DNA from: Actinomycetota bacterium
GTDB lineage: Bacteria; Actinomycetota; Geothermincolia; Geothermincolales; RBG-13-55-18
NCBI GenBank assembly: GCA_028697145.1
Contig: JAQVFR010000008.1
Location: 1-64,000, forward strand
Direction: 5' to 3'
DNA: 64,000 bases
In this document: in pieces, positions 33,797 through 42,335 of the stretch
How the letters are laid out: each line of letters begins with the position of its first letter
Position numbering within the stretch: the first letter of the stretch is position 1
Translations under genes and position numbers: made by a program
The notes under the pieces: model-generated
Database searches by the model: none
Seen by the model: only the letters and a program-made list of their open reading frames with translations
Told to the model about the DNA's origin: nothing

Positions 33797-33874
33797 TGGT
33801 AGCGCATGTGGGATTTGAACCCACGATCTCCGCCTTGAGAGGGCGGCGTCCTAGGCCAACTAGACTAATGCGCC
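33797..33874 (-). tRNA. tRNA-Glu (anticodon CTC)
   Basis: Minus strand: 5' GGCGCAT pairs with ATGCGCT (one G-U), discriminator A and encoded CCA. The D-loop region, anticodon stem CCGCC/GGCGG with loop CTCTCAA (anticodon CTC), and T-arm GTGGG-TTCAAAT-CCCAC are all present. Its 3' end is duplicated at 32065-32079. Confidence 0.95.
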
Positions 33875-33894
33875 ACGCATTCGATATTCAATTC

Positions 33895-33968
33895 TGGCTG
33901 GGGGAGAAGGATTCGAACCCTCACAACGAGATCCAGAGTCTCGCGTCCTACCATTAGACGATCCCCCA
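33895..33968 (-). tRNA. tRNA-Gln (anticodon CTG)
   Basis: Acceptor TGGGGGA/TCCCCCA, discriminator G and encoded CCA are present. Anticodon stem CGAGA/TCTCG encloses loop CTCTGGA, giving anticodon CTG. T-arm GAGGG-TTCGAAT-CCTTC is standard (one G-U pair). It lies 20 bases upstream of tRNA-Glu, probably in one transcript. Confidence 0.95.
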
Positions 33969-34020
33969 GGGAATGTCCTTGGCTATGATAGCATAAGGCC
34001 TGTTGGGGCTCAATGTCGCA

Positions 34021-35040
34021 TCATGGCTGTATCTTGACGACGGTGCGTCCCTTGGAGGCCTTGGCGAGGAGGAGCTGGATCCTTTCTTCCACCTCTTCCA
34101 GGCTTACCTCCGCCGACAGCTCCTCGAGGTTGTCCAGCTTCCACTCCCCCGCCAGCTTCTCCCAGACCTCCAGGCGGGGCTCCATGGGGCATTCAACCGA
34201 GTCCACGCCCAGGAGGCTGACGCCGCGCAGGATGAAGGGATAGACGTTGAGGTCCAGCTCGTGTCCCGCGGCGTTGCCGCAGGTGGTCACGAAACCTCCG
34301 TATGCGGTGGATTTGACCACGGTGGCCAGGACGTTCCCTCCCACGGTGTCTATGGCGTTGGGCCAGACCGGCTTGAGCATGAGCTTGCCCGAGGTGTCGT
34401 CCACCTCCGAGGCGGGTATGACGCGGGACGCCCCGAGGTCTTCGAGCTTTTTCTCGTATTTCGCGAACTCCGACTCGTCCATGAGCCCGGCGGCGGCCAC
34501 CACGGTGTAACCCAGCTTGGCCAGGATGCGCATGGCTATGCTGCCCACGCCGCCGCTTGCTCCCGTCACCAGCACCTCGCCGTCCCCCGGTTTTACGCCC
34601 GCCGTGGTCAGCCTCCTCACCGAGAGAGCGGCGGTGAAGCCGGCTGTGCCGTAGATCATGGATTCCTTCAGGGTAAGGCCTGCGGGAAGTCTTACCACCC
34701 AGTCCGCGGGGACGCGGATAAACTCGGCCAGGCCTCCCGAGGTGTTCATACCCAGGTCGTAGCCGGTCACCAGCGCCTCGTCTCCCGGGGAGAAGCGGCC
34801 GCTGGCGTCCTCCTCCACCGTGCCCGCGGCGTCGATGCCGGGGGTGTGGGGAAAGTTCCTGGTCACGCCGCGGTTGCCCGAGGCGGAAAGCGCGTCCTTG
34901 TAGTTCACCGAGCTGTAGAGGACTCTTATCACCACGTCGCCCTCGGGGAGGTCCTCGATGTTCCTCGTCTCGATGCTGCGCGTGAAGGTCTTGTCCTCGC
35001 CTTCCCGTGCCACCAGCGCCCTGAATGATACGTTCTCCAT
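34021..35040 (-). CDS. Acrylyl-CoA reductase/quinone reductase family (AcuI/YhdH-like)
   Basis: A 339-residue zinc-free medium-chain dehydrogenase. The N-terminal SSVNYKDALSASG and TPGIDAAGTV blocks and the cofactor motif VTGASGGVGSIAMRIL are diagnostic of the YhdH/AcuI group. Members reduce acryloyl-CoA or other enoyl compounds with NADPH; which one here is uncertain. ATG 35040 has GGAGGGG upstream. It stands beside the tRNA genes. Confidence 0.83.
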   Translation of the reverse strand: MENVSFRALVAREGEDKTFTRSIETRNIEDLPEGDVVIRVLYSSVNYKDALSASGNRGVTRNFPHTPGIDAAGTVEEDASGRFSPGDEALVTGYDLGMNTSGGLAEFIRVPADWVVRLPAGLTLKESMIYGTAGFTAALSVRRLTTAGVKPGDGEVLVTGASGGVGSIAMRILAKLGYTVVAAAGLMDESEFAKYEKKLEDLGASRVIPASEVDDTSGKLMLKPVWPNAIDTVGGNVLATVVKSTAYGGFVTTCGNAAGHELDLNVYPFILRGVSLLGVDSVECPMEPRLEVWEKLAGEWKLDNLEELSAEVSLEEVEERIQLLLAKASKGRTVVKIQP

Positions 35041-35197
35041 GTCACCCCTCCAGGTCTGATAACGTTACCCTTTTATGACGCCATTCATCATATCAAATAA
35101 CCCTCGTGCATCAACCGCAACTCGGGTGGCAAGACAGCGGTGACCACCAGAAAAGCCGCGGCCCGTCAATGCCTGCAGGAACGCGTGTCCTCACACC

Positions 35198-35535
35198 CTA
35201 TGCGTTGCCGATCACCAGGACGGCCATGGAGTGAGGGGGCAGGGACAGCTCGATACTGGAGCCCGCGACCGGCAGCTCACCCTGGTCGAGCCGCACCTCA
35301 CGGTCGGCCGGCGAGGAGGCCGTAAGGGAGTTCGTCCTGGCCCACAGCACAGGGAAGCCCGGCCATTGACGGCCAGGGCCTCCTTCACCCGGGGATCGGT
35401 CTCCCACCCATCCCCCGCACGGCGCAGAAGGCCTCCATAGATGCACTTGCCCAGGTTCTCGATGAAATGCCCGTATAGATACGGGCTTATGTTCTGCCGC
35501 GCTTCCCCCGCCTCCAGGATGACCCTTGCGCGCAT
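35198..35535 (-). pseudogene. GH51 alpha-L-arabinofuranosidase remnant, internally deleted
   Basis: The first ~50 codons (from 35535) read like a GH51 N-terminus: VILEAGEARQNISPYLYGHF, then NLGKCIYGGLLRR and DPRVKEAL. The end (35198, other frame) reads like its C-terminus: LDQGELPVAGSSIELSLPPHS then MAVLVI. The roughly 400-residue catalytic domain is missing, so the two ends are joined by a deletion of about 1.2 kb with a frameshift. The start has a GGGGGAAAGAG-type site. It implies past use of arabinan or arabinoxylan. Confidence 0.7.
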
Positions 35536-35603
35536 CTCTTTCCCCCCTCGATTACAGGTACGCTCTTTCCCGCTTTCCTCTAACCACTATCTATGGGCGC
35601 CGC

Positions 35604-36365
35604 TCAGAGTTCGATCGGCTCGTTGATGGCGGGCACGCGCACCCGCGCCTGTATGCCCCGCCGGCGTAGCTCCGCCTCGAAGTCGCCCAGGTCGATGAAG
35701 CGGCTCAGGGGCGGGAAAAAGTCGTCGTGATGGTGGGGGATGACCAGCGGCGGCTTGACCCTGCGCACAAGGTCGGCCGCCACCTCGCAGATGTCCGTCC
35801 TTCCCTGCACCGGCACCAGGAACACGTCCACCTCGGCGTTGAGGTCCCAGGGAAGGCAGGCGCTGCCCATGTGGAAGAGTCTTTTCCCCTCCACTTCGAT
35901 GTACCATGCGAGCACCTGTCCGCAGGGGTATTTCGTCGTGCTCACGCCCGCCAGCTCCTTGAGGCAAGGCAGGCATCTGCGTGCCGTGGAGAGAACCAGG
36001 GGAACGTCAAAGGTCACGTGCCTGGCGGGCACGGAGGTGAAGCGGAAGGGCCCCACCTCGCCCGTCTCCCCTCCCCAGTGCGGCCGCAGCCTGTTCCAGG
36101 GAACCCCCCTGGCGGCAAGCGACTGGCACACCAGGGGGGAGGCGAAAACCGCGGCTTTCGTCGATTCCACTATTGCGGGCACATCGTAGGCGTGGTCGAA
36201 GTGCCCGTGGGTGAGCAGCACCGCCTCGGCCCCCGGGAAGTCCCCGGGGCTCAGTTTCTGCACGGGATCAGACCTGGGGTTCCGGGTGAAGTACGGGTCG
36301 ATGAGCAGGGAATGGGGGCCGCTCAGGATCTCGAACCCGGCCGTGCCCAGCCAGCGCAACCGCAT
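35604..36365 (-). CDS. MBL-fold metallohydrolase
   Basis: A 253-residue metallo-beta-lactamase fold protein. THGHFDHAYD is the metal-binding HxHxDH motif, and further metal-type residues are in the RHVTF, HMGSACLPWD and PHHHDDFF segments. It resembles UlaG-like hydrolases; the substrate is unknown. ATG 36365 has AAGGAGG. Confidence 0.83.
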   Translation of the reverse strand: MRLRWLGTAGFEILSGPHSLLIDPYFTRNPRSDPVQKLSPGDFPGAEAVLLTHGHFDHAYDVPAIVESTKAAVFASPLVCQSLAARGVPWNRLRPHWGGETGEVGPFRFTSVPARHVTFDVPLVLSTARRCLPCLKELAGVSTTKYPCGQVLAWYIEVEGKRLFHMGSACLPWDLNAEVDVFLVPVQGRTDICEVAADLVRRVKPPLVIPHHHDDFFPPLSRFIDLGDFEAELRRRGIQARVRVPAINEPIEL

Positions 36366-36439
36366 ATCGTCCTCCTTCCCGCGGTCAGCCCTCCATTATC
36401 AACAACGGGGGTCAGGCCTCCACGGTCGATCCGTCGATA

Positions 36440-37891
36440 TTATCGGTCTTGCTCCCCGCCAGCCTCCAGGGCGCGGGCGATACGCTGCATGCACTTCTCC
36501 CGTCCCAGTATGTGCATGGACTCGAAGAGGGGCGGGCTTACCCTGCTCCCGGAGACGGCTACGCGGATGGGCTGGAAGGCCTTGCGCGGCTTTATCCCCA
36601 TGCCTTCCGCCGTGGCGCGCAGGGCCTCCTCGATGGAGGCCGAGTCGAAACGGTCCAGCTCCAGCAGACGCTTCCCCGTTTCCCTGAGGATGGCCTGGTT
36701 TTCCTCCCCCCGCAGCAGTTCCTTCGCCTCTTCCTCCGCCTCCACCTCGCGGAAGAGGAATGCGACCAAGGGGACGGCGTCGGACAGCACCTTCATGCGC
36801 TCGCGTATGAGGGGCGCGGCGCTCAGCATCCTTTCCAGCGCCTGCTCGTCATCCTCCTCCGCCAATCCCTCCCGCGCCAGGAAGGGCATGAGGGCGCGCG
36901 CCAGGTCCTCGTCGCCCATGGCCATGATGTACTGGGCGTTCATCCACAGCAGCTTGTCGTCGTCCCACACGGCGGGCTTCGAGCCCACCCGCTCCAGGCC
37001 GAAGTTCGTCACCAGGGTACGGCGGTCGATGATGGTGGTGGCATCGTCCAGGGACCACCCCAGCAAAGCCAGGAAATTTACCATGGCGTCGGGGAGGAAC
37101 CCCTCCTCGCGGAAGCGGCCCACCGCCACGTCCCCGTGCCGCTTGGAGAGGGGCTTGCCGTCCTGCCCCACGATCATGGGGAGGTGGGCGAAGGCGGGCT
37201 CCGCCGTGTCCAGGGCCCGGTAGAGCAGGATCTGTTTGGGTGTATTGGGGAGGTGGTCGTCGCCGCGCACCACGTGGCTTATCTCCATGTCCCTGTCGTC
37301 CACCACCACCGCGAGGTTGTAGGTGGGAGTGCCGTCGCCGCGCAGCAGCACGAAGTCCTCTATCTCGGCGTTGTTGAAGGTGATGTCGCCCCTGATGGCG
37401 TCCCTCACGACAGTCTCTCCCTCCGGCACCAGGAAGCGCAGGGCGAATGGCCTGCCTTCCTGCTCCATGCGATGCGTTTCCTCGGGGGGGATGGAGCGGC
37501 AGCGGCGGTCGTACATGGGGCTGCGCCCCTCCGCCACCGCTTTTTCGCGCCGCGCCTCCAGTTCCTCCGGCAGGCAGAAACAGCGGTAAGCCTTGCCTTC
37601 CTCCAGCAGGCTGCGTGCCGCCTTGAGGTAAAGTGTCGCGCGTCCGGTCTGGCGATAGGGCCAGTGGTCCCCTCCCGTCTCCGGCCCCTCGTCCCAGTCC
37701 AGCCCCAGCCAGCGCATGTCCTCCAGGATGGCCTCGATGGCCTCCTCGGTGGAGCGGGAGATATCGGTGTCCTCGATGCGCAGGACGAAGGCGCCGCCGA
37801 AGCGGCGCGCCAGCAACCAATTGTAGAGCGCGGTGCGCGCGCCTCCCACGTGGAGGTAGCCCGTCGGGCTGGGCGCGAAGCGCAGTCGCAA
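36440..37891 (-). CDS. gltX: Glutamyl-tRNA synthetase
   Basis: About 483 residues. The class I HIGH-like motif is FAPSPTGYLHVGGART at the N-terminus, and the KMSKS-like loop is KPLSKRHGD. The C-terminal helical anticodon domain follows. It charges tRNA-Glu (and perhaps tRNA-Gln, if an amidotransferase is used). TTG at 37891 with AGGGGAG is the preferred start; the longer frame reaching 38062 has no homologous N-terminus. Confidence 0.93.
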   Translation of the reverse strand: MRLRFAPSPTGYLHVGGARTALYNWLLARRFGGAFVLRIEDTDISRSTEEAIEAILEDMRWLGLDWDEGPETGGDHWPYRQTGRATLYLKAARSLLEEGKAYRCFCLPEELEARREKAVAEGRSPMYDRRCRSIPPEETHRMEQEGRPFALRFLVPEGETVVRDAIRGDITFNNAEIEDFVLLRGDGTPTYNLAVVVDDRDMEISHVVRGDDHLPNTPKQILLYRALDTAEPAFAHLPMIVGQDGKPLSKRHGDVAVGRFREEGFLPDAMVNFLALLGWSLDDATTIIDRRTLVTNFGLERVGSKPAVWDDDKLLWMNAQYIMAMGDEDLARALMPFLAREGLAEEDDEQALERMLSAAPLIRERMKVLSDAVPLVAFLFREVEAEEEAKELLRGEENQAILRETGKRLLELDRFDSASIEEALRATAEGMGIKPRKAFQPIRVAVSGSRVSPPLFESMHILGREKCMQRIARALEAGGEQDR

Positions 37892-38038
37892 TGATCTCTC
37901 CCCTCGTTTTTCCAGTTCCGGCGATGGACATATGATATCACAGCCCCGCGCGCACCGATGCGGGGTACGGTCGATGTCACTGCCAACACATAAAGTAATG
38001 ACTACTTGCAGTCGTAATTTATTTCGAAGGAGGGCTTC

Positions 38039-38731
38039 ATGCTGCCGCGAATCATCATCCACAACCAGGTAAGCGTGGACGGGCGTTTCGATTGGATCGT
38101 GCCGGACCTGGCGTTGTTCTACGGCATAGCCGCCTCGTTAGGGGAGGATGCCACCCTCGCGGGTTCGAACACCGTCTTGGCTGGCTATCCAGACGAGGCG
38201 ACCTGGCTTAGCCTGGACGCGGAGTACGAGCCGACCCGGCGTGAACCGGACTCTTCCCTCCCCCTCCTGGCGGTCCCGGACAGCCGGGGCCGCATCAGGG
38301 TGTGGCACCTGCTGCGGCAGGAGCAGTACTGGCGTGACGCGGTAGCGCTGGTATCCAGCTCCACTCCGCGGGACTACCTGGACTACCTGGAGAGACTGCG
38401 CGTGGACTATATCGTCGCCGGCGACGACCACGTGGACATGCGGGCCGCCCTCGAGGAACTCAATGCGCGTTACGGTGTGAAGGTGGTGCGCGCCGACTGC
38501 GGCGGCACCCTCAACGGCGTGCTCCTGCGCGAGGGGCTGGTGGACGAGGTGAGCCTGCTCATCAGCCCCAGCCTGGTGGGTGGAACGGAGGTGCGCTCGA
38601 TCTTCATCGCCCCGGAGCTCGAGGCGGCCAGGGGGGTCATCGACCTGAGCCTGCGGCGTATGGAGAGGCTGGAGGGCGACGTGGTCTGGCTGCTCTACCA
38701 GGTCAAGCAGGCCTCACGGCGGGGGCAATAA
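38039..38731 (+). CDS. RibD C-terminal domain / dihydrofolate reductase-like protein
   Basis: A 230-residue protein opening with IIIHNQVSVDGRFDW, the first strand of the RibD reductase domain, and having LAGSNTVLAG, the DCGGTLNGVLLREGLVDEVS helix and ISPSLVGG. It would reduce a pyrimidine or pterin-like substrate with NADPH. The deaminase domain of full RibD is absent. ATG 38039 has AAGGAGG. Its last 18 bases overlap the convergent membrane-protein gene. Confidence 0.8.
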   Translation: MLPRIIIHNQVSVDGRFDWIVPDLALFYGIAASLGEDATLAGSNTVLAGYPDEATWLSLDAEYEPTRREPDSSLPLLAVPDSRGRIRVWHLLRQEQYWRDAVALVSSSTPRDYLDYLERLRVDYIVAGDDHVDMRAALEELNARYGVKVVRADCGGTLNGVLLREGLVDEVSLLISPSLVGGTEVRSIFIAPELEAARGVIDLSLRRMERLEGDVVWLLYQVKQASRRGQ

Positions 38732-39703
38732 GCCTGGCGGCGGCCCGGGAAGGTCGGTGAGGGGCGGGCGGAAGGCCTCCCCTTCCTCCCCGTCCGCCGC
38801 CCGTGGGCTAACCGTTGCCTCATCTCGTGCGTCCCCCTCCCTCAACTCCAGGTAGGTAATCGTCCACAGCGAGGACCTGAAGCACTGCGTGCCCGTCTGT
38901 ATGATGACGAGGCCTCCGGCGAGGATCAACCAGACAGCTGCGCGGATAAGCCAGCGCAGGGGCGCGAACCCGATGGGGTCCACGAGCTGCCCCGCCGCCC
39001 ACGGCAGCAGGGCGGATAGCGGCCAGGCGATTGCCACGAAGGCGATGTCCACCGCCAGGACCTGCAGCCAGGCCACCACGCACCTGCTGCTGTCGGCGCG
39101 GAACAGCCTCCATCCCTCGCGCCATGCCCCAGGTATCCCCCTCTCCCACAGCAAGCTGCAACGGGCCGCCAGCGTCGCCGTGATCCCGGCGAACACGCTC
39201 GCCGCCACCAGCAGGCAGAACCACAGCAGCAGGGCCAGGAGGTAGAGGAAGATGTGATCCAGGTCGGGATCCCACCTGTCCCACAGCGCGATCATGAGCG
39301 ACGGGAGGTAGATGAGAGCGATGCGCAGCGCGTCCCAGGGGAGCAGGGTGACGGCAAAGGGAAGGTACCCGTGGCGCGAGGCGGAGAAGGCGCCATCGAA
39401 ACGCGGCACGTTACCCCTCTCCCCATCCGCCACCTGCCTCACCAGCACCATCTCTCCCAGGTAGCCGACGGCCTTGATCGCCAAGAAGGCGGCCAGCGCG
39501 GCGGCTACGAAGGCGATTAAGGCGGCGGCATCCCCCAGCACAGCCCCCACCGACCTCTCCCATCTCTCGCCCAGGGACTCCGGGCCCCAGTCGAAGACCA
39601 GCCACCACGCCTCGGAGAAGGCCAGGGCGGCGATGAGCCCCGCGGCCCACAGCCCTTTTTCCTCCAGCGCGTACCTTATCGCCCGCCTGTAATCCTGTTC
39701 CAT
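38714..39703 (-). CDS. Polytopic membrane protein, unknown function
   Basis: A 329-residue protein with about six hydrophobic helices (for example FAVTLLPWDALRIALIY and YLLALLLWFCLLVAASVFAG) and a charged, proline-rich C-terminal tail. I do not recognise a family. ATG 39703 has AGGGAG upstream. It is convergent with the RibD-like gene. Confidence 0.72.
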   Translation of the reverse strand: MEQDYRRAIRYALEEKGLWAAGLIAALAFSEAWWLVFDWGPESLGERWERSVGAVLGDAAALIAFVAAALAAFLAIKAVGYLGEMVLVRQVADGERGNVPRFDGAFSASRHGYLPFAVTLLPWDALRIALIYLPSLMIALWDRWDPDLDHIFLYLLALLLWFCLLVAASVFAGITATLAARCSLLWERGIPGAWREGWRLFRADSSRCVVAWLQVLAVDIAFVAIAWPLSALLPWAAGQLVDPIGFAPLRWLIRAAVWLILAGGLVIIQTGTQCFRSSLWTITYLELREGDARDEATVSPRAADGEEGEAFRPPLTDLPGPPPGLLPPP

Positions 39704-39812
39704 GTGACTCCCCTGCTAAGCGATGACAATATGCCTATCGGCATCGGCGGTCCGGCGGGAAAGGCCGGTTTCGGCTCCGGGAGAAGAGACCACCGCGGGA
39801 TACGGGATGCGG

Positions 39813-40565
39813 TCAGACCACGGCGTTCCTGAGGGTGTCGAGTCCCGAGATGGCCACCTCGACGGTGTCGCCGGGGCGCATCTCCCCCACCCCGGAGGGA
39901 GTACCGGTCATGATCACGTCACCCGGCAGCATGGTCATGATGCGCGAGACGAAGCTCAGCAGTTCCGCCGGGCCGAAGGCCATGTTGGCGGTGTTCGAGG
40001 ACTGGCGCACCTCGCCGTTGAGCCTGAGCTCGATGGCCATGCTCGAGGGATCGACGTCCGTCTCGACGAAGGGGCCCAGGGGGCAGAAGGTGTCGAAGCT
40101 CTTGGCGCGCGTCCACTGCCCGTCCTTGGCCTGCAGGTCACGGGCGGTGACGTCGTTGCCGCAGGTGTAGCCGAGCACGTAGGCGGGCGCTTCCTCGGGC
40201 GTGATGCCCCGGCATTCCCTGCCGCACACCAGCACCAGCTCCGCCTCGAAATCGACGCGCCTGCTCATCTCCGGATAGACTATCTCTCCCCCGTGGGCCA
40301 GCAGGGCGGTGGGGGGTTTCATGAACAACACCGGCTCGTCCGGCATGTCCAGGTTGAACTCCTCGGCGTGGTCGCGGTAGTTGAGGCCCACGGCCACGAT
40401 CTTCTGGGGGAAAACCGGGGGAAGCAGCTCCACCCCGCCAACATCGTATTTGCGCCCCTGCATCTCCATGCCGCCGAAGGGTGGTCGCGCCAGTTCATGC
40501 AGGATGTCCCCCTCCAGTACGCCGTAGCACACGCGGCCGTTGAAAATATATCTCGCCAGCTTCAT
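39813..40565 (-). CDS. Fumarylacetoacetate hydrolase family protein
   Basis: About 250 residues. The FAH fold metal site is VDFEAELVLV, and the conserved GYTCGNDVTARDLQ segment is present; GLNYRDHAEE marks the N-terminal strand. Family members cleave or decarboxylate beta-diketo acids in aromatic catabolism; the substrate here is unknown. ATG 40565 has AAGGAG. It is the last gene of the long leftward operon, separated from cimA by the repeat element at 40580-40705. Confidence 0.83.
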   Translation of the reverse strand: MKLARYIFNGRVCYGVLEGDILHELARPPFGGMEMQGRKYDVGGVELLPPVFPQKIVAVGLNYRDHAEEFNLDMPDEPVLFMKPPTALLAHGGEIVYPEMSRRVDFEAELVLVCGRECRGITPEEAPAYVLGYTCGNDVTARDLQAKDGQWTRAKSFDTFCPLGPFVETDVDPSSMAIELRLNGEVRQSSNTANMAFGPAELLSFVSRIMTMLPGDVIMTGTPSGVGEMRPGDTVEVAISGLDTLRNAVV

Positions 40566-40579
40566 GACCACTCCTTGCT

Positions 40580-40705
40580 GGGGTCAGGTTTTGAAATCTC
40601 GACATACCCGAGTATGATAAGCGCGATCATAACCCCTATTAACAGGACGGATATACTCTGCTTTTGTAAAGATACTTCGGTATGCAAAAAACAAGACCTG
40701 ACCCC
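40580..40705. mobile_element. 126-bp palindrome-ended element between cimA and the FAH gene
   Basis: Ends GGGGTCAGG (40580-40588) and CCTGACCCC (40697-40705) are inverted; the next bases also pair in part (GTTTTG / CAAGAC). The right end abuts the cimA TAA, and the left end stops about 14 bases before the FAH start, so the element fits exactly between the genes. It contains the TTGTTTTTTGCATACC segment also found at 110, 247 and 60475, so it belongs to the same family. Confidence 0.75.
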
Positions 40706-40706
40706 A

Positions 40707-42293
40707 TTACTTTTCGGGTTGGGCTTTCTTGTGGAGGAGGCCGTACTCGATGGAGTCCACCAGGGCCTCCCAGGAGGCCTCGATGATGTTCTCCGACAGG
40801 CCGATGGTCCCCCAGCTCTTCTCGCCGTCGCCGCTCTCGATGAGCACGCGGGTGACGGCGGCGGTGGCCTTCTCGGGGTTGAGGATGAGCACCTTGTAGT
40901 CGTTGAGGTCGATGTCGTCCAGTTCCGGGTAAGCCCTGCCGATGGCCAGGCGCAGGGCGGTGTCCAGGGCGTTCACCGGGCCGTTCCCCTCGCCGGTGGC
41001 GATGATCCTCTTGCCCCGCACGTGCACCTTGATGGTGGCCTCGGTGACCACCCTGCCGTCCTCCCGCTTCTCCATGATCACCCGGAAGCTCTCCAGGCGG
41101 AAGAAGATCTTGTGCATGCCCAGGTGGCGGCGCATGAGCAGCTCGAAGGATCCGTCGGCAGCCTCGAAGTGGTAACCGCGATGCTCCATCTCCTTGATCG
41201 CGTCCAGTATCTCCTGCACCTTCTCCGGGCTCCGGGTGAGGTCGCGCCCCAGCTCCTTGCCCTTGATGATGATGGTACTCTTCCCGGAGAGCTCGGATAC
41301 CTCGATATGCTGCGTGTTCCCCACCAGCTCGGGCCTGATGTGCTCGTAGGTCTCGGGCTCGCGCGTCACCGCGCTCACATGCATGCCGCCCTTGTGAGCG
41401 AAGGCTTTCTGGCCCACGTAGGGCTGGTGGGAGTCCGGCTTGATGTTCACGATCTCGCTCACGAAATGCGACAGCTCGGTCAGCCCCCTGAGGCCGTCCG
41501 GCGATACCACGGGGAGGTCCATCTTCAGCGCCAGGGCGGGGATGATCGAACACAGGTTGGCGTTGCCGCACCTCTCACCGTACCCGTTGATGGTGCCCTG
41601 CACCATGGTGGCCCCCTCCTCCACCGCGACCAGGCTGTTGGCGACGGCGCACTCCCCGTCGTTGTGGGCATGTATGCCCAATGGCACGCTGATCTCCTCC
41701 CGTACCGCGCGCACGATCTCCCTTACCTCGGAGGGAAGGGTGCCGCCGTTGGTGTCGCACAGGCACACCCAGTCCGCGCCCGCCTCCACCGCAGCCCTCA
41801 CCGTCTCCATGGCATAACGGGCATTGCTCTTATAGGCGTCGAAGAAGTGTTCCGCGTCGTAGGCGATCTCGCGCCCCTGGCGCTTGATGAAATCCACGGT
41901 GTCCGCGATCATGTACAGGTTCTCGTCCAGCTGGGTGCGCAGGGCCGTGCGCACGTGCAGCTCCCAGGTCTTGCCGACGATGCACACCGCGCGCGTCTCC
42001 GCTCGCAGCAGGTCTTCGAGGCCGCGGTCCTTGTCCGTACCTATCATGGCCTTGCGCGTGGAGCCGAAGGCCACGGGGACCACGCTCTTCAACTCCAGCT
42101 CCGGGAGGCGCCGGAAGAACTCCGCGTCCTTGGGATTTGAGCCCGGATAGCCGCATTCCACGTAATGGAACCCGAAATCGTCCAGGCGGCGCAGGATCTT
42201 CAGCTTGTCTTCCACCGAAAGGGACACGCCCTCCATCTGGGCGCCGTCGCGCAGGGTGGTGTCATATAACCTTATGCGAGCGTCTGTCAACAT
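40707..42293 (-). CDS. cimA: (R)-citramalate synthase
   Basis: A 528-residue DRE-TIM metallolyase: YDTTLRDGAQMEGVSLS at the catalytic start, HAHNDGECAVANSL for metal binding, NGYGERCGNANLC and the C-terminal regulatory LeuA domain (about residues 380-520). It condenses pyruvate with acetyl-CoA to citramalate, giving 2-ketobutyrate for isoleucine without threonine. ATG 42293 has GGAGGG. It follows ilvE in the branched-chain operon. Confidence 0.93.
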   Translation of the reverse strand: MLTDARIRLYDTTLRDGAQMEGVSLSVEDKLKILRRLDDFGFHYVECGYPGSNPKDAEFFRRLPELELKSVVPVAFGSTRKAMIGTDKDRGLEDLLRAETRAVCIVGKTWELHVRTALRTQLDENLYMIADTVDFIKRQGREIAYDAEHFFDAYKSNARYAMETVRAAVEAGADWVCLCDTNGGTLPSEVREIVRAVREEISVPLGIHAHNDGECAVANSLVAVEEGATMVQGTINGYGERCGNANLCSIIPALALKMDLPVVSPDGLRGLTELSHFVSEIVNIKPDSHQPYVGQKAFAHKGGMHVSAVTREPETYEHIRPELVGNTQHIEVSELSGKSTIIIKGKELGRDLTRSPEKVQEILDAIKEMEHRGYHFEAADGSFELLMRRHLGMHKIFFRLESFRVIMEKREDGRVVTEATIKVHVRGKRIIATGEGNGPVNALDTALRLAIGRAYPELDDIDLNDYKVLILNPEKATAAVTRVLIESGDGEKSWGTIGLSENIIEASWEALVDSIEYGLLHKKAQPEK

Positions 42294-42335
42294 CGACCCT
42301 CCAGGGAAAGCCCTTGCATGACGTCTTCGCTCCGC

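Noticed and set aside
36440-38062. Extended start for gltX at 38062
   Set aside because: The 57 extra residues have no similarity to GltX and overlap the divergent RibD-like gene start; TTG 37891 sits directly before the HIGH-motif strand.
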